This document shows, in pieces, positions 16,231-24,659 of a DNA stretch of 64,000 bases (its first letter is position 1; each line of letters opens with the position of its first letter). The stretch covers positions 1 through 64,000 of the forward strand of contig NZ_JACFXY010000005.1 in assembly GCF_014946725.1 (NCBI RefSeq), written 5' to 3'. The notes under the pieces were generated by a model. The model made no database searches, was not told where the DNA came from, and worked only from the letters and a program-made list of their open reading frames with translations. The stretch comes from Mixta mediterraneensis (lineage in GTDB: Bacteria > Pseudomonadota > Gammaproteobacteria > Enterobacterales > Enterobacteriaceae). Position numbers and translations under genes: made by a program.

Positions 16231-17376
16231 TTAATTAATCGGCCATGCCTGCACGATCATTTCACGCATTTGCTCCTGGCTGTAGTTCACCCATGAATTT
16301 TTGCTGTTGGCACGAGCCAGAATCCAGTCAACCTCGGTTAATGTCAACGAAGGTCCTTCCTGCCAGAATGGGCTAATTGACTGATGTTGCAGCCAGTTTT
16401 TTAAATGCCGCGCCGGAGAAGCCGCCGTTTCACTAAACAGCTGCTGGTGTAATTCGGACATCAATTTTTGTTGTTCAGGCTGCTGGCTCTCTGCTAATTG
16501 CTCAAGGAAGGGAAATAGTAATCGTCCACACACTTCGCCATGATGGAAAGGTTTAATCGCGCCCAGCTCACCAGCGATGCCGTGAATCACCCCCAGCCCG
16601 GCACTGCTCAGGCTAACGCCTCCCAGCCATGACGCCATCATCATCGCTTCACGCGCATCGTCGCCCTCAGCATCTTTCCGATTCAACGCCGGCCACGCCT
16701 GAACAAATTGCTTCAGGCCGGTCAGGGCCAGCTGGCGGGTAAATAAATTTCCCTTAGTTGATAAATAGGCTTCGAAAAGGTGGGTAAAGGCATCGATAGC
16801 GCAGCTTGCCAGCACGTTATCGGGCGCGCCCTTGAGCAGATCGGGATCGAGAATGGCCACCCGCGGCACGAATACCGGATGGCGCAGCGAGGCTTTGACC
16901 TGAATGTCATGTTGATCGGTAACTACTGCGTTCTGGGTGACTTCGCTACCGGTTCCGGCCGTGGTCGGCACGGCAATCAAGGGCAGCGTCACAGCCTGAA
17001 CGGCGCTGTCACCCACTTTTTCCAGATAGCGTGCTGTTGGTAGCGGATGCTGGATCATCGCGCTAAATGCTTTTGCCGCGTCCAGCACGCTGCCGCCGCC
17101 TATCGCCACGACTCGATCAACGTGACCACGCCAGCGGGCGACCCAGCCGTCAATATCAGCAGGCGAGGCTTCATTACGCACTATTTCATAGCCAATAATG
17201 TGATCGTTTAAAGAGGTTTTTAAGCGTGCGTAAGCCGGGCCTTGCAGAAAAGATTGTCCGCAAAATAACAGGGTTGGTTGCTGCTGTGACGCTAATAACG
17301 GCACCAGCTTATCAAGGCTTCCGCGTCCAAACAGGGTTCGTTGATTACAGTGCAGCTCACTCAGATTCTCACTCAC
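16231..17376 (-). CDS. Iron-containing alcohol dehydrogenase
   Basis: A 381-residue protein of the iron-dependent dehydrogenase family (type III). The nucleotide site is VAIGGGSVLDAAKAFSA near residue 95, followed by the family motif VPTTAGTGSEVT near residue 140. The metal site falls in AIDAFTHLFEAY and GVIHGIAGELGA, with a further His in PFHHGEVCG. Members reduce aldehydes or oxidise alcohols with NAD(P)H. Nothing in the sequence identifies the substrate. The gene is divergent from gntT, with 292 bp between them. Confidence 0.85.
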   Translation of the reverse strand: MSENLSELHCNQRTLFGRGSLDKLVPLLASQQQPTLLFCGQSFLQGPAYARLKTSLNDHIIGYEIVRNEASPADIDGWVARWRGHVDRVVAIGGGSVLDAAKAFSAMIQHPLPTARYLEKVGDSAVQAVTLPLIAVPTTAGTGSEVTQNAVVTDQHDIQVKASLRHPVFVPRVAILDPDLLKGAPDNVLASCAIDAFTHLFEAYLSTKGNLFTRQLALTGLKQFVQAWPALNRKDAEGDDAREAMMMASWLGGVSLSSAGLGVIHGIAGELGAIKPFHHGEVCGRLLFPFLEQLAESQQPEQQKLMSELHQQLFSETAASPARHLKNWLQHQSISPFWQEGPSLTLTEVDWILARANSKNSWVNYSQEQMREMIVQAWPIN

Positions 17377-17526
17377 CAGCGCATCCTTTTAAGTTTTCGC
17401 TAAAATTTGAGTGTAACTAAAAGCGCGCCGCTGGCCTCTGCAAACTTTCTGATAACGCGTTGGCAAAAAGTTGATCACCTTCGCAAAACAGAAATTCATC
17501 ATTGAGAGGATGATGCTTTCACCGGA

Positions 17527-17556
17527 ATGTTACCCTTAACATGTTATCGGTAACAG
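17527..17556. promoter_or_regulatory. Two adjoining GntR operators upstream of gntT
   Basis: ATGTTACCCTTAACAT at 17527-17542 and ATGTTATCGGTAACAG at 17541-17556 fit the GntR operator pattern ATGTTA-N4-TAACAT, the first exactly and the second with one mismatch. They share two bases. E. coli gntT is also controlled by two GntR sites and by CRP. Gluconate is expected to release repression. GntR itself is not in the window. Confidence 0.85.
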
Positions 17557-17668
17557 CAACTATCAGCCTGTTAACCTTTTTACCAATGCAAAGTTTTGTA
17601 GCCCTCTGGGGATCCGATAACAAACCGGCACGGCGTTTTATCGTCAGTGCGCAAGGTGGAGAAAAATT

Positions 17669-18985
17669 ATGCCATTACTTTATGTGGCGATCGGCGTTGC
17701 GTTACTGCTGCTGCTCATGATCCGTTTCAAACTCAATGGTTTTATTGCGCTCATTCTGGTGGCTCTGGCGGTTGGGGTAATGCAGGGCATGCCGGTCAAT
17801 AAAGTCATTACTTCGATTAAAAGCGGGGTGGGCGGTACGCTTGGCAGCCTGGCGCTGATTATGGGCTTTGGTGCCATGCTCGGAAAACTGTTGGCTGATT
17901 GCGGCGGCGCTCAGCGCATTGCCACCACGCTAATTAAAAAATTTGGTACGCAGTATATTCAGTGGGCTCTGGTGCTGACTGGTTTTACCGTAGGTTTCGC
18001 ACTGTTTTATGAAGTTGGATTTGTTCTGATGTTGCCGCTGGTGTTCAGCGTAGCGGCATCGGCGCGCGTACCTCTGCTGTACGTGGGCGTGCCAATGGCC
18101 GCCGCGCTTTCTGTTACGCATGGTTTTCTGCCGCCGCATCCCGGTCCAACAGCAATCGCCACGCTGTTTAATGCCGATATGGGAAAAACATTGCTGTTCG
18201 GTATTTTACTGGGTATTCCAACGGTTATTCTGGCCGGACCGGTTTATGCGCGCTTTCTGAAAAAAATCGATAAACCGATCCCGGAAGGATTATATAACCC
18301 GAAAACGTTTACCGAAGCTGAAATGCCGGGCTTTGGCGTTAGCGTCTGGACGTCGCTAGTGCCGGTAGTGTTGATGGCGCTTCGTGCCATAGCGGAAATG
18401 CTGCTGCCAAAAGGACACGCGCTGCTTCCCTATGCTGAATTTTTTGGCGATCCGATCATGGCGACACTGATTGCGGTGTTGATTGCCATTTTTACCTTTG
18501 GTCTGAACCGTGGCCGCAGTATGGCAGAGGTAATGGATACATTGACGGATTCGATCAAAATTATCGCGATGATGCTGCTGATTATTGGCGGCGGTGGCGC
18601 ATTTAAGCAGGTGTTAGTTGACAGCGGTGTGGATAAATACATTGCCAGCCTGATGCAGGAAACCCATGTTTCACCAATTTTAATGGCCTGGTCGATTGCT
18701 GCGGTACTGCGTATTGCATTGGGTTCCGCAACCGTGGCGGCGATCACCGCAGGCGGTATTGTGGCACCCCTCATTGCGACCAGTGGTGCCAGTCCGGAAC
18801 TGATGGTGATCGCGGTAGGGTCGGGAAGCGTGATTTTCTCACACGTTAACGATCCGGGATTCTGGCTGTTTAAGGAGTATTTCAACCTGACAATTGGCGA
18901 AACGATCCGGTCATGGTCAGCGCTGGAAACCATTATTTCCGTATGTGGTTTAGTCGGCTGTCTGCTGCTTTCCTACGCGATTTAA
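17669..18985 (+). CDS. gntT: High-affinity gluconate:H+ symporter GntT
   Basis: 438 residues, the same length as E. coli GntT and very similar throughout. It is an inner-membrane protein with about 12-14 hydrophobic helices. Family signatures include LIMGFGAMLGKLLADCGG (50-75), ALFYEVGFVLMLPL (105-120), VTHGFLPPHPGPTAIA (about 150) and FSHVNDPGFWLFKEYF near residue 390. It imports D-gluconate with protons. GGTGGAG precedes the ATG. The paired GntR boxes 110-140 bp upstream confirm the assignment. The gene is alone; gntK and gntU are not adjacent. Confidence 0.94.
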   Translation: MPLLYVAIGVALLLLLMIRFKLNGFIALILVALAVGVMQGMPVNKVITSIKSGVGGTLGSLALIMGFGAMLGKLLADCGGAQRIATTLIKKFGTQYIQWALVLTGFTVGFALFYEVGFVLMLPLVFSVAASARVPLLYVGVPMAAALSVTHGFLPPHPGPTAIATLFNADMGKTLLFGILLGIPTVILAGPVYARFLKKIDKPIPEGLYNPKTFTEAEMPGFGVSVWTSLVPVVLMALRAIAEMLLPKGHALLPYAEFFGDPIMATLIAVLIAIFTFGLNRGRSMAEVMDTLTDSIKIIAMMLLIIGGGGAFKQVLVDSGVDKYIASLMQETHVSPILMAWSIAAVLRIALGSATVAAITAGGIVAPLIATSGASPELMVIAVGSGSVIFSHVNDPGFWLFKEYFNLTIGETIRSWSALETIISVCGLVGCLLLSYAI

Positions 18986-19202
18986 AGAGTGTCCGCCGGG
19001 AGACGCTTTTCTGGCGGCTCAACAAATTTTTTTCACAGGATCGCCAGCGCATCACCTTTAGGCCAGAGGCAAGACAGTCATGCTCTGAATCCAGCCGATA
19101 GCCCGGTGCGAGGCAATAGGTTCAGGCTGTACGCTTTTCAGGCTATGGATAAAAATTTCAGCAAAGGTAGGGGCCGCAACGTGCGGCCCAGACGCGCAGG
19201 GA
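18986..19202. other. Intergenic 217 bp between convergent genes
   Basis: Nothing recognisable: no strong hairpin after gntT and no gene. Confidence 0.4.
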
Positions 19203-19448
19203 TTAGTGAGGTTGTTCGAAACCGGCTTTTACCATTTGTTCGCGCAGGGCACGAGTAATTTCACGGTTACCGCCAGTGACAGGATAAATCACATTGTTAA
19301 CCACATCATCAAGGTAGTGTTCCTCAAACTCTTGCATGGTGAGCTGCGTGCCACCTTCATCATTGATGGCGAAAGAGCCTTGAATGTGATCGCCGCTATT
19401 TTTTGCCTTCAGGCTGTAGCGGCCCATGCTGGTATTAATCGAGCTCAT
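19203..19448 (-). CDS. Hypothetical 81-residue protein
   Basis: The start (MSSINTSMGRYSLKA) has AAGGAG six bases upstream, a strong ribosome site. The first half is beta-strand-like (SMGRYSLKAKNSGDHIQGSF) and the second helical (MQEFEEHYLDDVVNNVI, then TRALREQMVKAGF). No signal peptide or membrane segment is present, so it is cytosolic. I do not recognise the family. It is a single-gene unit. Confidence 0.7.
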   Translation of the reverse strand: MSSINTSMGRYSLKAKNSGDHIQGSFAINDEGGTQLTMQEFEEHYLDDVVNNVIYPVTGGNREITRALREQMVKAGFEQPH

Positions 19449-19703
19449 AAGATCTCCTTATTACTGATTTCAAATTCATCACAATTTGGCCTGCCCTTGC
19501 CGCTTAAATTTTAGTCGGTGTCTGGAATAAAAACGAAACGGTGCAAGGTAAAAATCATCTTCTTGCGACCGTTCTCGCAGAAAATAGTGAGGCGAAATTG
19601 AGAGGCGTTTTACAGCCGACAGGAGCAGATGAAACCGGCAAAGGTAAAATTCTCACCTATACTATTTACAACAAAGGCTTTTTTATGGGTAAGGGAGAAG
19701 GAA

Positions 19704-19787
19704 ATGAAAATAATTTTGTGGATCATCGCCATCATTTTTATTGTTGGGCTGCTAACCCTGACCGGAGTATTTAAACTCATCTTCTAA
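19704..19787 (+). CDS. yohP: Small membrane protein YohP, 27 residues
   Basis: The frame ATG 19704 to TAA 19785-19787 encodes 27 residues starting MKIILWIIAIIFIVGLLTL and ending GVFKLIF. E. coli YohP has the same length and layout (MKIILW start, GVFK near the end). It is one transmembrane helix with a Lys at each end. AAGGGAGAAGG lies just upstream, and a strong terminator follows six bases after the stop. YohP is known as a very small inner-membrane protein that is inserted after translation; its job is not established. The neighbourhood differs from that in E. coli. Confidence 0.88.
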   Translation: MKIILWIIAIIFIVGLLTLTGVFKLIF

Positions 19788-19792
19788 TAACA

Positions 19793-19823
19793 CGGGCACC
19801 TGAGAAGGTGCCCGCATTCTTTT
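19793..19823 (+). terminator. Rho-independent terminator of yohP
   Basis: The perfect stem GGGCACCT / AGGTGCCC with a GAGA loop is followed by GCATTCTTTT. Confidence 0.85.
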
Positions 19824-20442
19824 AAGCATTTAAAACACGCCATCCCCGTGACGCGACATTTAACCAGCACGCCTGTTGCAAAGCCTGCCTGATGCAGAAA
19901 CGTTTTTAGGCTGGTTGATCAAACAGCGTCGTTCTGCCGCATCATTCCCGCTTCGTTTTCACACCCGATACCTGCTGCGGTAGTGAAGAAAAACAGGCTG
20001 ATAGCTTCTTCTGGCCGGGTATTATTGCTGGCGGGGCAGGACTAACGGCTGAATTCAATGATGAAAGCGTCCTGAGGCCGCAGTGGTTGTTTGTCTGCTC
20101 AGCCAGGGTTTTAATCGGAAACAGGTTTTTCTGGGGGTTTTGTGAACATGCTAGCGGGAATTATCTAGCTTTTTGCGGCTGTTACCCTTTATTTCAATAA
20201 GTTATCAAATGACGAAACTTCAAACTATTGATATTACAAATAGTTACAGCAATGAAAAGCCTGTATTTATGGGACGGCGTTGGCGATCTTAAGCCAGAAA
20301 AAAAGGCATAAAGTGTGATAAGAATAAAGAATGTCGATATTTATCACTTTTCCATAAATTCATGCTGGACAAATCACGCTGCAATTGCTGTACTAGACAC
20401 CGACACAGTTTAGTGTCCATTTTTCATGTAAAGGTAATATAG
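19824..20442. other. Long leader and promoter region of cspE, 619 bp
   Basis: No gene is supported on either strand. The segment just before cspE (about 20380-20442) is likely its transcribed leader. No cold-box sequence is certain. Confidence 0.45.
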
Positions 20443-20652
20443 ATGTCTAAGATCAAAGGTAACGTTAAGTGGTTTAATGAATCTAAAGGATTCGGTTTCA
20501 TTACTCCTGAAGATGGCAGCAAAGATGTATTCGTACACTTCTCTGCGATCCAGAGCAACGGCTTCAAAACTCTGGCTGAAGGTCAGCGCGTTGAGTTTGA
20601 AATCACCGACGGCGCAAAAGGCCCATCTGCTGCTAACGTTATCAGCCTGTAA
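20443..20652 (+). CDS. cspE: Cold-shock-family RNA chaperone CspE
   Basis: A 69-residue protein that is nearly identical to E. coli CspE ([16 protein letters not shown] start). It has the RNA-binding motifs KGFGFITP (RNP1) and DVFVHFSAI (RNP2). CspE rather than CspC is supported by MSKIKGN and KGPSAANV. It binds single-stranded RNA and DNA, melts hairpins and can antiterminate transcription. In E. coli it also lies a little upstream of tatE/lipA, which agrees with this position, though crcB and pagP are missing here. A perfect terminator follows. Confidence 0.94.
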   Translation: MSKIKGNVKWFNESKGFGFITPEDGSKDVFVHFSAIQSNGFKTLAEGQRVEFEITDGAKGPSAANVISL

Positions 20653-20669
20653 GTTAACAGTAAGAATTC

Positions 20670-20698
20670 AAAAAACCCGCCAGCTGGCGGGTTTTTTT
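20670..20698 (+). terminator. Rho-independent terminator of cspE
   Basis: AAACCCGCCAG / CTGGCGGGTTTTTTT is a perfect stem with a T-run. Confidence 0.92.
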
Positions 20699-20982
20699 AT
20701 TCCTCCCTCTCCGCCTCTACATTCGCCTGCCACAGAATTTCCCTGTTAGCGTCATACCTTCACCTCAGCCGCCGGGCTTCTTTACTGTCATCGTCGTTTC
20801 TTTTTAAACCGGCACTAGTGACATGAAAAGCGACGGACTAATGGCGCAGGATGACCCCGTTAATCTGCGGAGCCAGTCACATATCATTCCTGTAACATAA
20901 TAATAACAGGCATTACCTGCAGCTTTTTTATTGCCAACGCTATATAACAGAATGACAGTAATGACGACGTACAGGGGACAGA

Positions 20983-21414
20983 ATGCATATACGGCAGGCA
21001 CAGGCAAAAGACAGTTTTGCGTTAAGCGCGTTGCTGGCAGAGTTGGGTTATGGTGGTACTGAACATTTTATTGAACAGCGGCTGGCCCAACTCAGCAGCG
21101 ACCCTGGCGACATACTGTTGGTCGCGGAACATGATATGCAGGTGCTCGGTTTTTTATCGATGCACTTTATTCCGCAACTGGCGCTGGCGGGTGATTTTGC
21201 CCGTATCAGTTATTTCTGCATTGCGGAAGGTGAACGCAGCAAAGGCGTTGGACAACAGCTTATTCAGCATGCAGAAGCGATAGCATCACAGCGTGGTTGC
21301 GATCGTATGGAAGTTCACTGTCATGCTTCACGTTTGAAAGCCAATCAGTTTTATGCGCGTGAAGGTTATGTGGAATCGCCGAGTTACCACATTAAAGATC
21401 TGCACCCAAACTAA
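20983..21414 (+). CDS. GNAT-family N-acetyltransferase
   Basis: A 143-residue protein with AGGGGA before the ATG. The acetyl-CoA site of the GNAT fold is seen in ERSKGVGQQLIQHAE (the R/Q-x-x-G-x-G/A loop, about residue 85), followed by GCDRMEVHC and the C-terminal FYAREGYVE strand. It is cytosolic. The acetyl acceptor (an amine on a small molecule or protein) cannot be read from the sequence. It converges on the MocR gene and overlaps its 3' end by 23 bp. Confidence 0.82.
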   Translation: MHIRQAQAKDSFALSALLAELGYGGTEHFIEQRLAQLSSDPGDILLVAEHDMQVLGFLSMHFIPQLALAGDFARISYFCIAEGERSKGVGQQLIQHAEAIASQRGCDRMEVHCHASRLKANQFYAREGYVESPSYHIKDLHPN

Positions 21415-22747
21415 TTTCACGACCAGAAGCAATCACCAGCGCGTTAGCGATCATATCCAGTTGCTGCTCGTTCATGCTGGCAATGCTGACGCGAATAAAT
21501 TGCGTCGGACCTAAGCGGCAGCGCTCGCCGGGCAGTACAGCAATACCGCGCGCGGCTAATGTGATCATTGCAAATTGCTCTGAGACAACCGGTATATAGA
21601 TGCTTAATCCATCGCGTGCTTCAAGTTCTAACCCGCGGCTTGCTAAAGCTCGCAATAATTTTTCACGGCGCTGACGGTAAGTTTCACGGGCGACGGCAAT
21701 GTCTTGCTGAACGCTCGCGCTTTCCAGCATCCACGCCACGGCGTCCTGCAAAATACGACTGGTCCAGCTAACGCCAAAATTTCGCCAGGCCTGAATGCGT
21801 TTAACCATTTCTGAGGTGGCAGAAAGCACCGCCAGACGTAAATCTGGCCCATAGGCTTTGGAAAATGAGCGTACGTGGATGGTACGTTCCGGATAAATCG
21901 CCCCCAGGCTCCAGCCAGCCTCCACAGAAAGATCGCCAATACCATCATCTTCAACAATCAGGGTAGAACTGTTCGCTAAAACCTGAGCTAATGCCCGACG
22001 TCGCTCGCGACTGATATTGTGTCCTGTTGCCGAATGGGTGCGTGGCTGGTAAATCACCATCACCGGCGCTTTCTCCAGTAATGTTGCCAGCGCATCGGGT
22101 TGAGGGCCTTCGTGGTCGCAGGAAAGGGGAAGTATTTCTGCGCCGACATTATCAAGCATATCCAGCAAGCGAGTCGCGGTGGGATCTTCAATGATGACCC
22201 GATCGCCCGGTGAAATCAGTGTTTGCACGACTAAATTCATGGCGTCAAAGCCGCCATCAGTCGCTAAAAAGGCTTCTGCCGAATAGGGCCAGCGAGGTTT
22301 TACTGCGTTTAGCAGTTGCAGCGAAATCGCTTCGCGATAATAGCTATTAAGCTGCGGAGATTGTATCGCTGCCTGCAGCGCCAGCTGTAAATCGGGCAAC
22401 AACGCGGGATCGGGAGAAGCCATTGCAAGGTCAGCCCGGATGTTATCGCCGTAGTTACCAATCTTTTCAAAGCGAATCGGACGGGGCATTACGGTATTTC
22501 CGCTAACCCAAACCCCGCTACGGCCCTTACCCGCCAGCACTTTCTGCTTCTTTAATTGCCCCCAGGCAGCTGAAACGGTTGCCGGGCTGACACCCAGCAC
22601 TTCTGCCAGTTCGCGTACGGCGGGCATCTGCATCCCAACGGCGATATGGCCCTCACGAATTAACGTCGAGGCGGCCTGCGCAATGCCTTTCACCGAAGCA
22701 TCGTTTATTTGGCTGCTTAGCCAGAGTAAATCTACCGTTTTCGTCAT
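21392..22747 (-). CDS. MocR-type regulator: GntR winged helix fused to a PLP aminotransferase-like domain
   Basis: A 451-residue protein. Residues 8-80 form a GntR winged helix (MQMPAVRELAEVLGVSPATV, then AAWGQLKKQKVLAGKG). Residues 100-445 have the class-I aminotransferase fold with the PLP lysine in SFSKAYGPDLR and the VEDDGIGDL strand. This is the MocR/GabR/PdxR plan, in which the PLP domain senses a ligand and the winged helix binds direct repeats. The gene is divergent from the SBP-like/ybeM/ABC operon, and 128 bp with paired repeats lies between them, so it most likely controls that operon. The ligand is unknown. Confidence 0.88.
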   Translation of the reverse strand: MTKTVDLLWLSSQINDASVKGIAQAASTLIREGHIAVGMQMPAVRELAEVLGVSPATVSAAWGQLKKQKVLAGKGRSGVWVSGNTVMPRPIRFEKIGNYGDNIRADLAMASPDPALLPDLQLALQAAIQSPQLNSYYREAISLQLLNAVKPRWPYSAEAFLATDGGFDAMNLVVQTLISPGDRVIIEDPTATRLLDMLDNVGAEILPLSCDHEGPQPDALATLLEKAPVMVIYQPRTHSATGHNISRERRRALAQVLANSSTLIVEDDGIGDLSVEAGWSLGAIYPERTIHVRSFSKAYGPDLRLAVLSATSEMVKRIQAWRNFGVSWTSRILQDAVAWMLESASVQQDIAVARETYRQRREKLLRALASRGLELEARDGLSIYIPVVSEQFAMITLAARGIAVLPGERCRLGPTQFIRVSIASMNEQQLDMIANALVIASGREISLGADL

Positions 22748-22758
22748 AAGTAAAATGT

Positions 22759-22831
22759 TTGTTCAGTAACAAAGAAATGATTGTTCAGATTAGTATTCCG
22801 GATCTAGTATCAAATTCAAGCACTATTTGAT
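22759..22831. promoter_or_regulatory. Probable operators between the MocR gene and the ybeM operon
   Basis: TTGTTCAG occurs at 22759-22766 and 22781-22788, a 22-bp spacing that is two helical turns, the arrangement bound by MocR-type dimers such as GabR. Further on the perfect inverted repeat ATCAAAT-N9-ATTTGAT (22809-22815 and 22825-22831) lies closer to the operon start. Binding is inferred from position and spacing. Confidence 0.55.
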
Positions 22832-22875
22832 GATTAAATAATCGCAGCTTAGCTACACTGGCGGGAGACGAGAAA

Positions 22876-23841
22876 ATGGCAAAGCTTACCATCAGACTGG
22901 CGGTACGTGACTGGGACTATTTTACGCCGCTAGCGCTCGGTGACATCAAGCCTGAAAGGTTTGAACTGAAAATCGACCGCGTCGGTACGTTAGTTAATGA
23001 CATTGCTACCAGCAATGAATATGACGCAGGTGAAGTCTCTTTCAGCCGTTACGCACAGAGCCGGGCGAAGGGGGATGAGTCGCTGCTTGGTTTGCCACAT
23101 TTTCTGATGCGTGGCTTTCGCCAGCGCTGCATTTTCACTACCCTCGACAGCCCTTTGTCCTCGCCTGCACAGCTAAAAGGAAAAAAGATTGGCGTGACCG
23201 GCTGGCAGGATTCGGGCAACACCTGGACACGAACCGTGTTACGCGAAGCCGGTGTAGAAATTGATGATGCTTACTGGTTTGCAGGCCGTCTGACAGCCGA
23301 TCATCCGATAGTTGATCGGCTGGCGGGTTTTGGTCGCCCTGGCCGTATTGAACCAGCGCCGGATGAGCGTCCGCTCATTGACTTACTGAAAGCGGGCGAA
23401 CTGGATGCTGTTTTTACGCCGTTTATGCCAGAAGGTTTTTTCCTGCCGGAATCCGGCTTACGCCAGCTGCAAACGGATTTCTATCAGGCTGAGCTGGATT
23501 ACTTTAAACGCGTGGGATATGTGCCGGGCATTCATATTTTGGCGATGAAACCCGCGCTGGCTGAAAAACATCCCGGACTGCCACACGCGTTAAGCAAAAT
23601 CATCGATCGGTCTTATCAGCTCTGGATGCAAAAACGTGAGAAATATGCCGATACCACCCCATGGTTACTGGACGATTTGCGACGCACCGCGCAGGAATTA
23701 CCGGCCAACTGGAATGAAAACGGTTTTAACGTTAACAAGAAGATGATTGCAGACTTTGCTAATGAGCTGTTTCAACAAGGTTTAACCAAAACATTACTGA
23801 CGCCGGAAGCAATTTTTCCGCTGGCAGGACAGGGGGAATGA
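22876..23841 (+). CDS. Substrate-binding-like protein of the dihydroxyphthalate decarboxylase family
   Basis: A 321-residue protein without a signal peptide (MAKLTIRLAVRDWDYFTPL). GGGAG lies eight bases before the ATG. The fold is the periplasmic binding protein type II seen in 4,5-dihydroxyphthalate decarboxylase and NMT1/THI5-like proteins: AQLKGKKIGVTGWQDSGNTW, ELDAVFTPFMPE and FKRVGYVPGIHILAMK. The lack of a signal suggests a cytosolic enzyme rather than an ABC receptor. It is the first gene of the operon and its stop overlaps the first ATG of ybeM. The reaction is unknown; decarboxylation or hydrolysis of an amidated compound is a guess from its neighbours. Confidence 0.72.
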   Translation: MAKLTIRLAVRDWDYFTPLALGDIKPERFELKIDRVGTLVNDIATSNEYDAGEVSFSRYAQSRAKGDESLLGLPHFLMRGFRQRCIFTTLDSPLSSPAQLKGKKIGVTGWQDSGNTWTRTVLREAGVEIDDAYWFAGRLTADHPIVDRLAGFGRPGRIEPAPDERPLIDLLKAGELDAVFTPFMPEGFFLPESGLRQLQTDFYQAELDYFKRVGYVPGIHILAMKPALAEKHPGLPHALSKIIDRSYQLWMQKREKYADTTPWLLDDLRRTAQELPANWNENGFNVNKKMIADFANELFQQGLTKTLLTPEAIFPLAGQGE

Positions 23842-23843
23842 TG

Positions 23844-24638
23844 ATGAAAGTTGCGATGGGACAATTTGCGGTCAGCCGTGAATGGCAGGAAAACGCCACT
23901 ATTTGTCTGGATTTAATGGCGCGGGCCCAGGCAGGCGGCGCGCACCTGCTGGTGTTGCCAGAAGGTGTACTGGCGCGTGATATTGCCGATCCTGATCTGG
24001 TTCTGAAAGCGGCGCAGCCGCTGGATGGTCCGTTTTTAACGCAGCTGCTGGCGGCCAGCAAAGGTAACGATCTCACCACGATGATGAGCGTCCATGTGCC
24101 GACTGAAGCGCAGAAGGCGCTGAACGTTCTGATCGCCATCCGTAACGGTGAAATTATTGCCGCTTACGAAAAACTGCATCTTTATGATGCTTTTGCCATG
24201 CAAGAGTCCCAGCGGGTGAATCCCGGTCATGTTGTTCCCCCCCTGGTCGATGTGGCAGGAATGAAAGTGGGTTTGATGACATGTTACGACGTGCGTTTTC
24301 CGGAACTGGCGCGTCGACTGGTGCTGGATGGCGCCGATGTGCTGGTTTTGCCTGCTGCCTGGGTTAAAGGACCATTAAAAGAGAGCCACTGGGAGCTGTT
24401 AACCACCGCACGTGCGCTGGAAAACACCTGCTACATGGTGGCTGTCGGTGAATGTGGCCCGCGCAATATTGGCAACAGTCTGGTGATTGATCCGCTCGGC
24501 GTAGCGATAGCAAAAGCGCCGGAATCGGGTGCATTAGTGTTTGCCGATCTCGATCCACAACGGATTGCTTATGCTCGTCGCGTTTTACCGGTTCTTGAAA
24601 ACCGCCGTTTTGCTCGACCTGAATTGAAATCACACTGA
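23844..24638 (+). CDS. ybeM: Carbon-nitrogen hydrolase, deaminated glutathione amidase type
   Basis: Three ATGs in a row (23838, 23841, 23844) are possible; the third is best spaced from AGGGGG (23831-23836) and matches homologues (MKVAMGQFAV). The 264-residue product has the nitrilase triad Glu40 (LPEGVLARD), Lys110 (YEKLHLYDAF) and Cys147 (MTCYDVRFPEL). It closely resembles E. coli YbeM, which is frameshifted in K-12 and lies beside tatE as here. The enzyme clears deaminated glutathione, a side product of transaminases. Its place between a binding-like protein and an amino acid transporter hints at a wider role with imported amides. Confidence 0.85.
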   Translation: MKVAMGQFAVSREWQENATICLDLMARAQAGGAHLLVLPEGVLARDIADPDLVLKAAQPLDGPFLTQLLAASKGNDLTTMMSVHVPTEAQKALNVLIAIRNGEIIAAYEKLHLYDAFAMQESQRVNPGHVVPPLVDVAGMKVGLMTCYDVRFPELARRLVLDGADVLVLPAAWVKGPLKESHWELLTTARALENTCYMVAVGECGPRNIGNSLVIDPLGVAIAKAPESGALVFADLDPQRIAYARRVLPVLENRRFARPELKSH

Positions 24639-24659
24639 CAGCATTGGGGAAAATACATA

